Source: Treponemataceae bacterium
Lineage (GTDB): Bacteria; Spirochaetota; Spirochaetia; Treponematales; Treponemataceae
Direction: 5' to 3'
NCBI GenBank assembly: GCA_024402435.1
Contig: JAKSTU010000021.1
Coordinates: 1 to 42,622 of the forward strand
Length of the DNA: 42,622 nt
A program made the position numbers and the translations under genes. Below, in pieces: positions 35,753 through 42,622 of the stretch. The notes beneath the pieces are model-generated. The model did no database searches, was not told where the DNA came from, and saw nothing but the letters and a program-made list of their open reading frames with translations. The stretch's first letter is position 1, and every line of letters starts with the position of its first letter.

Positions 35753-36847
35753 TTATTTCTTTTTAAGCAAAGCGGCAAAAGGATTGTATGTTTCTGCATC
35801 ATCCACCTGATTATTCAGATACTCTTCAGAATCATCCTGAACCTTTGCTGCTGTAGCCGGCTTAAGAGAAATGCGGTTTGTCTCCGTATCAATGGAAAGG
35901 ATTTCAACATCCATGGTCTGCCCGCTTCTGAATTTTTTGCGCAGGTTTGTATTTCTGCTGACATCTTCGATTGTGCTTGCGTGAACAAGGCCGTCAATTC
36001 CCGGCTCAAGGGTAACAAAAAGTCCGAAATCCGCAATCCGTGAAATGGTTCCGGAAATCTTCTGTCCCACTGAAAGACGCGTAAGTACAGAATCCCAAGG
36101 ATTTTCGATCAAAGCTTTTGTACTGATTGAAACACGTTCCCGATCCCAGTCAGTTCTGATTACTTTTGCTGTAACTTCCTGCCCCACAGACAGGACTTCT
36201 TCAATGTTTTCTACACGGGAAAGACGGATTTCTGAAACAGGAAGAAGTGCCTGAAAACCGTTGATGTCCACAAAAGCACCATAACTCTGAAGAGACTGAA
36301 CAGTTCCTTTTACAACAGTTCCCTCTGTAAGTGTTTTGCGGAGCTTTTCAATTTCCGCCTTGTGCTCTGCTTCAAGAATTGCCCGGTTTGAAACCAGAAT
36401 ATTCCGTCCGTCTTCTTTATATTCCTGAATAAGGAAAGAAAGATGCTTTCCGATTACAACATCATTTTCATCACGACGGCGGCCTCCCATCTGAGAATAC
36501 GGACAGAAAGCACGGGCTGATCCGATTTTTACTTCGTAACCGCCTTTGATTTCTTTTTCTACATGGCCTTCTACAGGGATGCCGTTTTTCCAGGCATTTT
36601 CAAGCATTGATTTGTCTGCTTTTTCGCCGGAAATGCGTGTCGTAAACTGCATTGCCCCGTCTTTGTAACCGGTAAAGAAAGCCTTTACAAAGTCACCAGT
36701 CTGAACTGAAAGAACGCCCTTGTCGTCTGTAAGTTCTGATGCGGCAAGCACACCTTCTGACTTGGAATTCAAATCCAAAAAAATTGTATCTCCTGATATT
36801 GCAACAATTTGAGCGTTAATTTCGTCACCCGGTTCCAAATTTTTCAT
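35753..36847 (-). CDS. Four-S1-domain RNA-binding protein (S1-like)
   Basis: The 364-residue protein (from the ATG at 36847) contains about four S1 OB-folds: about 4-70, 85-150, 170-240 and 255-325 (FVKAFFTGYK, IPVEGHVEKEIKGGYEV, VVKGTVQSLQSYGAFVD, KISGTISRIADFGLFVTLEPG). A tail ends AALLKKK. Such proteins bind single-stranded RNA. E. coli S1 has six domains; low-domain versions are common outside Proteobacteria. It may act as the ribosome-associated S1 or as a separate RNA-binding factor. AAGAGGT seven bases before the ATG fixes 36847; the frame extends further upstream but without a site. It diverges from the polymerase gene. Confidence 0.85.
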   Translation of the reverse strand: MKNLEPGDEINAQIVAISGDTIFLDLNSKSEGVLAASELTDDKGVLSVQTGDFVKAFFTGYKDGAMQFTTRISGEKADKSMLENAWKNGIPVEGHVEKEIKGGYEVKIGSARAFCPYSQMGGRRRDENDVVIGKHLSFLIQEYKEDGRNILVSNRAILEAEHKAEIEKLRKTLTEGTVVKGTVQSLQSYGAFVDINGFQALLPVSEIRLSRVENIEEVLSVGQEVTAKVIRTDWDRERVSISTKALIENPWDSVLTRLSVGQKISGTISRIADFGLFVTLEPGIDGLVHASTIEDVSRNTNLRKKFRSGQTMDVEILSIDTETNRISLKPATAAKVQDDSEEYLNNQVDDAETYNPFAALLKKK

Positions 36848-36893
36848 ATTATACCTCTTGAGCAGACAAACTTGTTTTTTTTCTGCTTTTTTC

Positions 36894-36922
36894 ATGCTAC
36901 ACGCATTTATCATAAAACGCAA
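36894..36922 (-). promoter_or_regulatory. Promoter candidate for the S1-like gene
   Basis: On the minus strand TTGCGT (36922-36917) and TAGCAT (36899-36894) are 17 bases apart. The predicted leader is about 40 bases and contains AAGAGGT. Confidence 0.4.
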
Positions 36923-36951
36923 TAGATTTTGCAGAATTTTTACTAAACATC

Positions 36952-36980
36952 TTTACAAGTATTATTTTTTATTTTACTAT
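36952..36980 (+). promoter_or_regulatory. Promoter of the Y-family polymerase gene (near-leaderless)
   Basis: TTTACA (36952-36957) and TACTAT (36975-36980) are 17 bases apart, with a second -10-like TATACA at 36978. The ATG at 36989 follows after eight (or five) bases, leaving zero to two bases of leader and no Shine-Dalgarno sequence. Confidence 0.5.
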
Positions 36981-36988
36981 ACATTTAT

Positions 36989-38464
36989 ATGGAACAAACA
37001 TACATCGCAATTGACCTGAAATCTTTCTATGCTTCCGCCGAGTGTGTCTTCAGAAATTTGGATCCGCTGAACACATGTCTTGTAGTCGCAGACCAAAGCA
37101 GAAGCAACAGCACCATTTGTCTTGCAGTCAGTCCGCCTTTAAAACAATTCGGATTGCCGGGCCGATGCCGACTTTTTGAAGCAAAGCAGAAAATTGCAGC
37201 TGTAAACGAGGAACGCAGAAAAAAAATTCCGGATCGCTGTTTCAAAGGAAAATCAGTATTTCTGTCAGAATTGGAAAAACACCCGGATTATGAAATTGAT
37301 TTCATAATTGCTCCGCCCAACATGGGTAAATACATCACTATGAGTTCTGAAATTTTTTCCATATATCAGGAAATGATTGCTGAAGAAGATATTCATGTTT
37401 ATTCCATAGATGAAGTTTTCATCAATGCAACGCCATATCTCAAAATTTACGGGATTTCGCCCCATGAACTGGCACTTCTGCTGATCAAAAGAATAATTGA
37501 AAGAACCGGAATTACGGCAACAGCAGGAATAGGAACAAATCTTTATTTGGCAAAAGTAGCCATGGACATTGTTGCAAAACATATTGAACCGGACAAAGAC
37601 GGAGTGCGCATAGCAGAGCTGAATGAAACAGCATATAAACGTCTGTTATGGAATCATGAGCCAATTACTGATTTTTGGAGAGTTGGAGCAGGAACGGCGG
37701 CAAGACTGAGAAAACTGGGCATAACAACGATGGGTGACATAGCCCGAACATCGCTGAATCCATTGGATTATCCTGTAAACGAAGAGTCTTTGTACAAAAC
37801 GTTGGGAATAAATGCTGAAATATTGATTGACCATGCATGGGGATATGAAGACTGCACACTTTCTTCCATAAAGAAGTACAGATCCAAATCACAGAGCGTG
37901 AACAACGGACAAGTCTTACCCAGGCCATACAGTTTTGAAGAAACAAAGATAGTTGTTCGGGAAATGGCAGATGAACTGAGACTGATGCTGGTGGAAAAAT
38001 GTCTTACAGCAGAAAGTCTGGCCCTTTATATTTGTTATGATACTGAAAACACTGCAGGCGGAAAAAGCACGCCCTTTATTCATGACTATCTTGGCAGAAC
38101 CATGCCCAAACCGGTTCACGGAGGAGTTCTGCTGAAAAACAGGAATTCCGTTACCGAAAGTTTCGGAGATATTGCACAGTGGATTTTTGAAACAATTGCC
38201 TGCAAAGACTACTCTGTAAGGCGCCTTTCTGTGACAGCAGGAATAAAAAGCTTGAATCCCATGGAGTTCGAAGAAAGAGGACTTTTTGACGCTGACAATG
38301 GGGAAATCGTGAAGCAAGCTTTCAAGCGGGAACAGAAACTTCAGAAATCAGTGTTGGGTATGAAGCAAAAATACGGGAAAAATGCTGTATTAAAAGCGAT
38401 GAACCTGCAGGAAGGAGCAACACAGATGATGAGGAACAGTCAGATTGGAGGACACAAAGCATGA
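36989..38464 (+). CDS. Y-family DNA polymerase (UvrX/ImpB-MucB-SamB type)
   Basis: The 491-residue protein has the Y-polymerase palm start IAIDLKSFYASAECV (catalytic Asp9) and the catalytic VYSIDEVFI (about 139, SIDE-like). GIGTNLYLAKVAMD lies in the fingers/thumb. A long C-terminal region ends GATQMMRNSQIGGHKA. That ending is what I know from Firmicutes UvrX/YqjW-type lesion-bypass polymerases, which usually have a YolD-like partner just downstream. No YolD-like gene is seen here, only a 32-codon frame overlapping the stop. The likely role is error-prone synthesis across DNA damage in the cytoplasm. No LexA box is evident. The gene has a leaderless-type start. Confidence 0.9.
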   Translation: MEQTYIAIDLKSFYASAECVFRNLDPLNTCLVVADQSRSNSTICLAVSPPLKQFGLPGRCRLFEAKQKIAAVNEERRKKIPDRCFKGKSVFLSELEKHPDYEIDFIIAPPNMGKYITMSSEIFSIYQEMIAEEDIHVYSIDEVFINATPYLKIYGISPHELALLLIKRIIERTGITATAGIGTNLYLAKVAMDIVAKHIEPDKDGVRIAELNETAYKRLLWNHEPITDFWRVGAGTAARLRKLGITTMGDIARTSLNPLDYPVNEESLYKTLGINAEILIDHAWGYEDCTLSSIKKYRSKSQSVNNGQVLPRPYSFEETKIVVREMADELRLMLVEKCLTAESLALYICYDTENTAGGKSTPFIHDYLGRTMPKPVHGGVLLKNRNSVTESFGDIAQWIFETIACKDYSVRRLSVTAGIKSLNPMEFEERGLFDADNGEIVKQAFKREQKLQKSVLGMKQKYGKNAVLKAMNLQEGATQMMRNSQIGGHKA

Positions 38465-38559
38465 AAACAAGTACGCTTCTGCTTGAGTGTGCGACAAGTG
38501 GCAGAAATCAGGATGTGGTACAAAAGACTAAAAGACAAAGACAAAAAAAAGGTTTATAA
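38461..38559 (+). CDS. 32-residue frame overlapping the polymerase stop (doubtful gene)
   Basis: This frame starts in the ATGA overlap with the polymerase stop and ends TAA. Its product begins MKTSTLLLECATSG and has a strongly basic tail (KTKRQRQKKGL). It sits where a YolD-like partner is usually found but does not resemble one to me. The symporter promoter overlaps its end. It may be a real micropeptide, a decayed partner or chance. Confidence 0.25.
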   Translation: MKTSTLLLECATSGRNQDVVQKTKRQRQKKGL

Positions 38560-38560
38560 T
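38532..38560 (+). promoter_or_regulatory. Promoter of the sodium:solute symporter
   Basis: A perfect TATAAT (38555-38560) has AAGACA (38532-38537) 17 bases upstream. The leader is about 53 bases with GGGAGAG before the ATG at 38620. Confidence 0.55.
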
Positions 38561-38619
38561 TTGAAAACTTTGCGAAGTTCTTTTACATTCGCAAAAAAAA
38601 TCAACCAAGGGAGAGAACA

Positions 38620-40122
38620 ATGATTCTCAAAATCTTTATTCTCATTATTTTTATTGGTGTAACCGTTGGTGTAGGCTTTTATGCACGCAGAAAAAACAAC
38701 GGAGTTACTTCATTTGTTCTTGGCGGACGAACAATCGGTCCATGGCTTACAGCGTTCGCATACGGAACATCTTATTTTTCATCCGTTGTATTTGTAGGAT
38801 ATGCAGGTCAGTTCGGCTGGAAATACGGAATTGCATCAACATGGATTGGAATCGGAAACGCTATCATCGGTTCTCTTCTGGCCTGGGCAATACTTGCAAA
38901 ACGCACGATGGTAATGACAAGAAAACTTGATTCAGCTACCATGCCTGACTTTTTCGGCAAACGCTTTGACAGCAAACCGCTTCAGATTGTGGCATCACTG
39001 ATTGTTTTCGTTTTCCTGATTCCTTATACGGCATCTTTGTACAATGGTCTTTCACGTCTTTTTGAAATGGCATTTCATATTGACTATGCAGTTTGTGTAA
39101 TCGTTATGGCCGCACTTACATGCGTTTATGTTGTAGTCGGCGGATATCTTGCAACAGCACTCAACGACTTTATTCAGGGATCAATAATGCTCTTGGGAAT
39201 CTGTCTGGTAATAGGAGCAGTTCTGAAATCACAGGGAGGATTCATCAGCGCACTGGATTCACTGGCAAGAATTGAAGACGCTTCAGTTTCTTCAACACCC
39301 GGTGTTTTTGCATCCTTCTTCGGCCCGGATCCGCTCAATCTTCTTGGCGTAGTAATTCTTACATCATTGGGAACATGGGGCTTGCCTCAGATGGTCCACA
39401 AGTTCTATGCAATCAAGGATGAAAAAGCAATCCGTTATGGTATAGTAATATCCACTTTGTTCGCACTGGTTGTTGCAGGCGGATGTTACTTTCTCGGCGG
39501 TTTCGGACGCATGTTCAGTGCTCAGATTGACATTGCAAAGAACGGATACGATTCCATCATTCCCACAATTCTTTCAACCTTGCCTGATGCACTAATCGGA
39601 ATTGTAATCATTCTTGTTCTTTCTGCATCAATGTCTACACTTTCTTCTTTGGTACTTACTTCCAGTTCGTCTCTTACATTGGACTTGATCAAACCTGTCT
39701 TCGTAAAAGACATGAACGAAAAGAAACAGCTTCTGGTAATGCGCATTTTCATTGTTTTCTTTGTTGTAATTTCTGCAGTCCTTGCAATCATCCAGTACAA
39801 ATCAAACGTAATGTTCATTGCACAGCTCATGGGCGTATCCTGGGGGGCATTGGCAGGAGCATTCCTTGCACCTTTCATGTACGGTCTTTATATGAAAAGA
39901 ACGACCCGTGCAGCCTGTTGGTTCAGCTTTTGTTTCGGTTCATTGTTCATGATTGCAAACATGCTGTTCCGTTCAAGTTTCCCGGTTCTTCTGCAGTCAC
40001 CAATCAATGCAGGAGCCTGCGCAATGCTGGTTGGAATCATCGCTGTTCCGATCATCAGCTTGTTCACTCCCAAAATGAAAAAAGACAAAGTAGAAGAAAT
40101 TTTTTCTTGCTATAACGACTGA
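38620..40122 (+). CDS. Sodium:solute symporter (SSS family)
   Basis: The 500-residue integral membrane protein has about 13 hydrophobic segments. Its opening FVLGGRTIGPWLTAFAYGTS is the SSS signature for the first helices. GGYLATALNDFIQGSIML is the helix after the WGG-like stretch, and LSASMSTLSSLVLTSSSSLTLD corresponds to the Na+-binding region of TM8. It imports a small solute (proline, sugar, carboxylate or other; not determined) with sodium into the cytoplasm. A GGGAGAG site precedes the ATG. A TRIC-family gene follows after 21 bases and the two may be cotranscribed. The nearby GH43 makes a sugar substrate conceivable but this is inference. Confidence 0.9.
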   Translation: MILKIFILIIFIGVTVGVGFYARRKNNGVTSFVLGGRTIGPWLTAFAYGTSYFSSVVFVGYAGQFGWKYGIASTWIGIGNAIIGSLLAWAILAKRTMVMTRKLDSATMPDFFGKRFDSKPLQIVASLIVFVFLIPYTASLYNGLSRLFEMAFHIDYAVCVIVMAALTCVYVVVGGYLATALNDFIQGSIMLLGICLVIGAVLKSQGGFISALDSLARIEDASVSSTPGVFASFFGPDPLNLLGVVILTSLGTWGLPQMVHKFYAIKDEKAIRYGIVISTLFALVVAGGCYFLGGFGRMFSAQIDIAKNGYDSIIPTILSTLPDALIGIVIILVLSASMSTLSSLVLTSSSSLTLDLIKPVFVKDMNEKKQLLVMRIFIVFFVVISAVLAIIQYKSNVMFIAQLMGVSWGALAGAFLAPFMYGLYMKRTTRAACWFSFCFGSLFMIANMLFRSSFPVLLQSPINAGACAMLVGIIAVPIISLFTPKMKKDKVEEIFSCYND

Positions 40123-40143
40123 CAAAGGGAACCGGCTCCGAAT

Positions 40144-40800
40144 ATGCAGTTTTTCATACTTGTACTTGAATTGATTGGGACAGTGGCTTTTGCGATTTCA
40201 GGAACAATTGTCGCAATAAGAAAAAAAATGGACATATTCGGAGTAATGATTCTTGCTGTAGTTACCGCATGCGGAGGCGGACTCTTTCGGGATATGCTTT
40301 TGGGAGAGCTTCCGCCTGTATTGTTCAAAGACAGTGTGTATGCAGGAACAGCTTCCGCGACCGCTTTGACAATGTTCATTATTATTTCAATTCATAAAAA
40401 AGAAAACAAAAACGTTTCCGACCATAAAAACCAAATTCAGCATTTAGTTTTGGACAAACTCCTGCTTACAGCAGATTCTTTGGGATTGGGAGTTTTTACT
40501 TCTTTGGGTGTTTCAAGTGCAATAAATGCCGGCTTTTCACAGAACATGTTTTTTTCTGTCTTTCTTGCTGTAGTTACAGGAGTCGGCGGCGGACTTTTGA
40601 GGGACATTATGTCACAGGAACCGCCCTATATTTTTGTCAAACATATTTACGCCTGTGCATCAATAATCGGGGCTGTATTATGTTTTCTCCTTTGGAATGT
40701 GGCCGGGAAAAACCTGTCAATGATTATCAGTTGTCTGACAGTCCTGATAATCCGCTTGCTATCTGCCCATTTCCGGTGGAATCTTCCGCGAATTTCCTGA
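40144..40800 (+). CDS. TRIC family (UPF0126, YicG-like) membrane channel
   Basis: The 218-residue, seven-segment membrane protein is built from two related halves. Each half carries the GGG(L)xRD(x)L signature: TACGGGLFRDMLLGELPP near residue 43 and TGVGGGLLRDIMSQEPP near 146. Bacterial TRIC proteins are potassium- or amino-acid-permeable channels. The gene lies 21 bases after the symporter stop. The nearest AAGGGA is 13 bases from the ATG, farther than usual, so initiation may be coupled. The physiological role is uncertain. Confidence 0.9.
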   Translation: MQFFILVLELIGTVAFAISGTIVAIRKKMDIFGVMILAVVTACGGGLFRDMLLGELPPVLFKDSVYAGTASATALTMFIIISIHKKENKNVSDHKNQIQHLVLDKLLLTADSLGLGVFTSLGVSSAINAGFSQNMFFSVFLAVVTGVGGGLLRDIMSQEPPYIFVKHIYACASIIGAVLCFLLWNVAGKNLSMIISCLTVLIIRLLSAHFRWNLPRIS

Positions 40801-40830
40801 TTGTTTTTTTGAATCTTTTACCATTAAACT
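40801..40830 (+). promoter_or_regulatory. Promoter of the GH43 gene (leaderless type)
   Basis: TTGTTT (40801-40806) and TAAACT (40825-40830) are 18 bases apart, and TAAACT ends six bases (GAAACT) before the ATG at 40837. No ribosome site is present. Confidence 0.5.
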
Positions 40831-40836
40831 GAAACT

Positions 40837-42441
40837 ATGAAAACTTCTATAAACAACCCTATTATGCCCGGTTTTGCTCCGGACCCTTCTTTTTGTGCGG
40901 CAAACGGAAAATTCTACTTGGCCACTTCTACTTTTACATATTTTCCCGGTATCCCGATTTACGAGAGTGATGATTGTGCCAACTGGAAACTGGTTGGTCA
41001 TGCTATATCAAGACCTGAACAAATGGAATTTGCCGGAGAAAATGTTTCTCGCGGACTTTTTGCACCTACAATCCGTTACAACAACGGCACTTTCTACATG
41101 ATCTGTACGGATGTTGACAAAGGCGGGAACTTTTTTGTTACAGCAACTGATCCGGCCGGTCCCTGGTCAAATCCCAAATACATCAAGAATGCTCCTGGAA
41201 TTGACCCTTCCCTGTTTTTTGATGATGACGGAACCGTATGGTACATCGGAACAAGACCCGCGCCGGAAGGATGCAAATACAATGGAAACTGGGAAATCTG
41301 GGTTCAGCGGATTGATATTGAAAAAGCAGAACTTGTTGGAGAATCAACTGGAATCTGGCGCGGTGCATTGAAAAACTGCGTTTGGCCGGAAGGTCCCCAT
41401 GTATTCAAAATCAACGGCTGGTATTACCTGATGCATGCAGAAGGCGGAACAGGCCCGGAACACGCAGTTTGTGTTGCAAGATGCAGAACTGTCACCGGCG
41501 AATGGGAAGGATTCAAGGCTAACCCAATTCTGACACACCGCCACATGGGAAAATTCACTTCAATTGTCAACGTTGGTCATGCAGATCTGCTTTGTGACAA
41601 CAACGGAAAATGGTGGATGGTTTGTCTTGCACAGCGCCCTGTATTGGACTGCAAAGAAGGTAAACCTTTTACAATGTTGGGCCGCGAAACATTCTTTGTT
41701 CCTGTGGAATGGCAGGACGAATGGCCCCTTTGTTCAACAGAGACAGGCCGAGTTGAATGGGAATACAAACTTGACGGAACTGCAGTAGTTAAAGATTCCA
41801 AAAAAGTTGCACATTATTCTGAAAACGCAGAAACAACAGAAATCAGTGATTTTTCTGCCGGTTTGGACAACCACTGGATTTTCCTGAGAGAAGCACCGAA
41901 AGATGATATCAGCACCACAGAACGCCCCGGTGCACTCCGCCTTTGGTCACAGAATGCAATTACATCTCTTGACCGTGTCTGTTATGCCGGAAAACGCCTT
42001 CAGGCACACAACACGATTCTTTCTGCAACAATTGAGACGGCTCTTAAAAATGACAAAGACGCGGCAGGAATTGTGCTTTTCCAGAGCAACCAGTTCAATT
42101 ACAGACTTCAGGTTTCCATGACAAAGGGAAAAGTTGCAGCACAACTGATCAAAGCAGAAGCAGGAACAGATACAGTTCTTGAATGCGCTGCCCTTAAGGC
42201 AATGCCTGCTGACAAAGAAAATGCAGTTTGCCTCACCGCAGACATTACAGAAGCAACAATTGCTTTTACAGTTACACAAGGCGCTGACAAAGTGCTTTCT
42301 GTTGCAGGAATTGATGCAAGTATTCTCAGTACTGAAAAAGCGGGCGGATTTGTAGGAACCACAGCAGGTGTCTTTGCAGAATCTGCTGAACCGCGCAGTT
42401 TCTGTGCAGACATTACTTCTTTTGTTCTTAAACAGAAATAA
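40837..42441 (+). CDS. GH43 glycoside hydrolase, probable beta-xylosidase or alpha-arabinofuranosidase
   Basis: The 534-residue protein has no signal peptide and is presumably cytoplasmic. The five-bladed beta-propeller carries the GH43 catalytic triad: APDPSF with the base Asp16, GIDPS with Asp123, and WPEGPH with the acid Glu185. After about residue 345 follows a beta-sandwich domain (DNHWIFLRE...), as in GH43 xylosidases with the Glyco_hydro_43 C-terminal module. It releases xylose or arabinose from imported oligosaccharides. This fits life on plant fibre. A terminator follows. It starts with a leaderless-type arrangement and may be an independent transcript. Confidence 0.92.
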   Translation: MKTSINNPIMPGFAPDPSFCAANGKFYLATSTFTYFPGIPIYESDDCANWKLVGHAISRPEQMEFAGENVSRGLFAPTIRYNNGTFYMICTDVDKGGNFFVTATDPAGPWSNPKYIKNAPGIDPSLFFDDDGTVWYIGTRPAPEGCKYNGNWEIWVQRIDIEKAELVGESTGIWRGALKNCVWPEGPHVFKINGWYYLMHAEGGTGPEHAVCVARCRTVTGEWEGFKANPILTHRHMGKFTSIVNVGHADLLCDNNGKWWMVCLAQRPVLDCKEGKPFTMLGRETFFVPVEWQDEWPLCSTETGRVEWEYKLDGTAVVKDSKKVAHYSENAETTEISDFSAGLDNHWIFLREAPKDDISTTERPGALRLWSQNAITSLDRVCYAGKRLQAHNTILSATIETALKNDKDAAGIVLFQSNQFNYRLQVSMTKGKVAAQLIKAEAGTDTVLECAALKAMPADKENAVCLTADITEATIAFTVTQGADKVLSVAGIDASILSTEKAGGFVGTTAGVFAESAEPRSFCADITSFVLKQK

Positions 42442-42460
42442 AGTTTTTCAAAAACAGCAG

Positions 42461-42505
42461 AATGCCATGGGGAACCGGAAAACCTTTCCTTATGGCATTT
42501 TTTTT
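42461..42505 (+). terminator. Terminator after the GH43 gene
   Basis: AATGCCAT (42461-42468) pairs with ATGGCATT (42492-42499), with additional inner pairing GGGGAA/TTTCC. A run of T follows. Confidence 0.85.
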
Positions 42506-42622
42506 CAGCACACAAGGCACTGTTTTGTGAATGCAGAAGAGCGGGTTTTGAAAAAAAATCTCCATGGGCACCGCGCAAAACTGAAGACTTATCAAAACAT
42601 AAAAATCCTCACAGAGGCCCAC
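42506..42622. other. Window end without a supported gene
   Basis: Short open frames on the minus strand have no coding signal, ribosome site or recognisable product. I see nothing reliable here. Confidence 0.6.

Noticed and set aside
36848..36922. N-terminal extension of the S1-like protein to 36922
   Set aside because: The extension overlaps the predicted promoter and has no ribosome site, while AAGAGGT stands at the correct distance before the ATG at 36847.
42428..42622. Minus-strand 64-codon frame at the right edge
   Set aside because: It runs over the GH43 terminator and stop region, has no ribosome site in the window and shows no recognisable sequence.

Overview
The window looks like chromosome from a spirochaete, most likely a gut or rumen Treponema. 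This is inferred from several things: family-level resemblance of the hypothetical proteins (DUF5312-like, DUF6675-like), a methyl-accepting chemotaxis protein, an HD-GYP protein, Wzi-like and alpha-2-macroglobulin envelope proteins, and an intracellular GH43 xylosidase/arabinosidase. Moderate GC and short intergenic repeats fit as well. Species cannot be named from the sequence alone. No phage, insertion sequence, CRISPR array or plasmid module is visible.

Layout. 1-6014 (minus strand): a truncated glycosyltransferase, a Wzi-like outer-membrane protein, a secreted DUF6675-like protein, a PurF-like protein whose nucleophile Cys is replaced by Gly, and a membrane HD-GYP protein. 6163-6319: tRNA-Arg(UCG) and tRNA-His on the minus strand, divergent from an aspartate:alanine-exchanger-type transporter (6478-7680). 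7811-10561 (minus): an M16-like protein without metal-binding motifs. 10562-11047: a gene-free patch of repeated GTCAYCCTGA modules. 11048-14403: a LysM/degenerate M23 protein meeting a DEDDh exonuclease and phosphohexomutase operon tail to tail. 14537-17518: a conserved hypothetical and argG, the latter with a candidate operator. 17521-17670: two copies of a double-hairpin repeat. 17720-26284 (minus): the alpha-2-macroglobulin lipoprotein and PbpC pair. 26505-26703: tRNA-Leu(UAG) and tRNA-Gly(GCC). 26790-30120: tig-clpP-clpX. 30200-31330: a tocopherol-cyclase-like protein. 31405-33567: a structured leader, then aroF-tyrA. 33607-35673: a chemotaxis receptor. 35753-36847 (minus): a four-S1-domain protein. 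36989-38464: a Y-family polymerase. 38620-42441: a sodium:solute symporter, a TRIC channel and a GH43 glycosidase.

How the genes work together. tig, clpP and clpX form the usual folding/proteolysis cluster. aroF-tyrA makes the committed step and the tyrosine branch of aromatic amino acid synthesis and may be controlled by attenuation. The macroglobulin and PbpC are a known periplasmic defence and wall-repair pair. The Wzi-like protein and glycosyltransferase suggest a surface polysaccharide locus continuing to the left of the window.

The most unusual pattern is regulatory. About six genes have no Shine-Dalgarno sequence and carry a -10 hexamer 5 to 8 bases before the ATG. This is the arrangement expected for leaderless mRNAs, while neighbouring genes have ordinary GGAGG-type sites. 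Other points worth following are the Gly-for-Cys PurF-like protein, the metal-site-less M16 protein, the aroF leader, the argG operator candidate and two families of intergenic repeat. I found no clear evidence of a wholly new multi-gene system.
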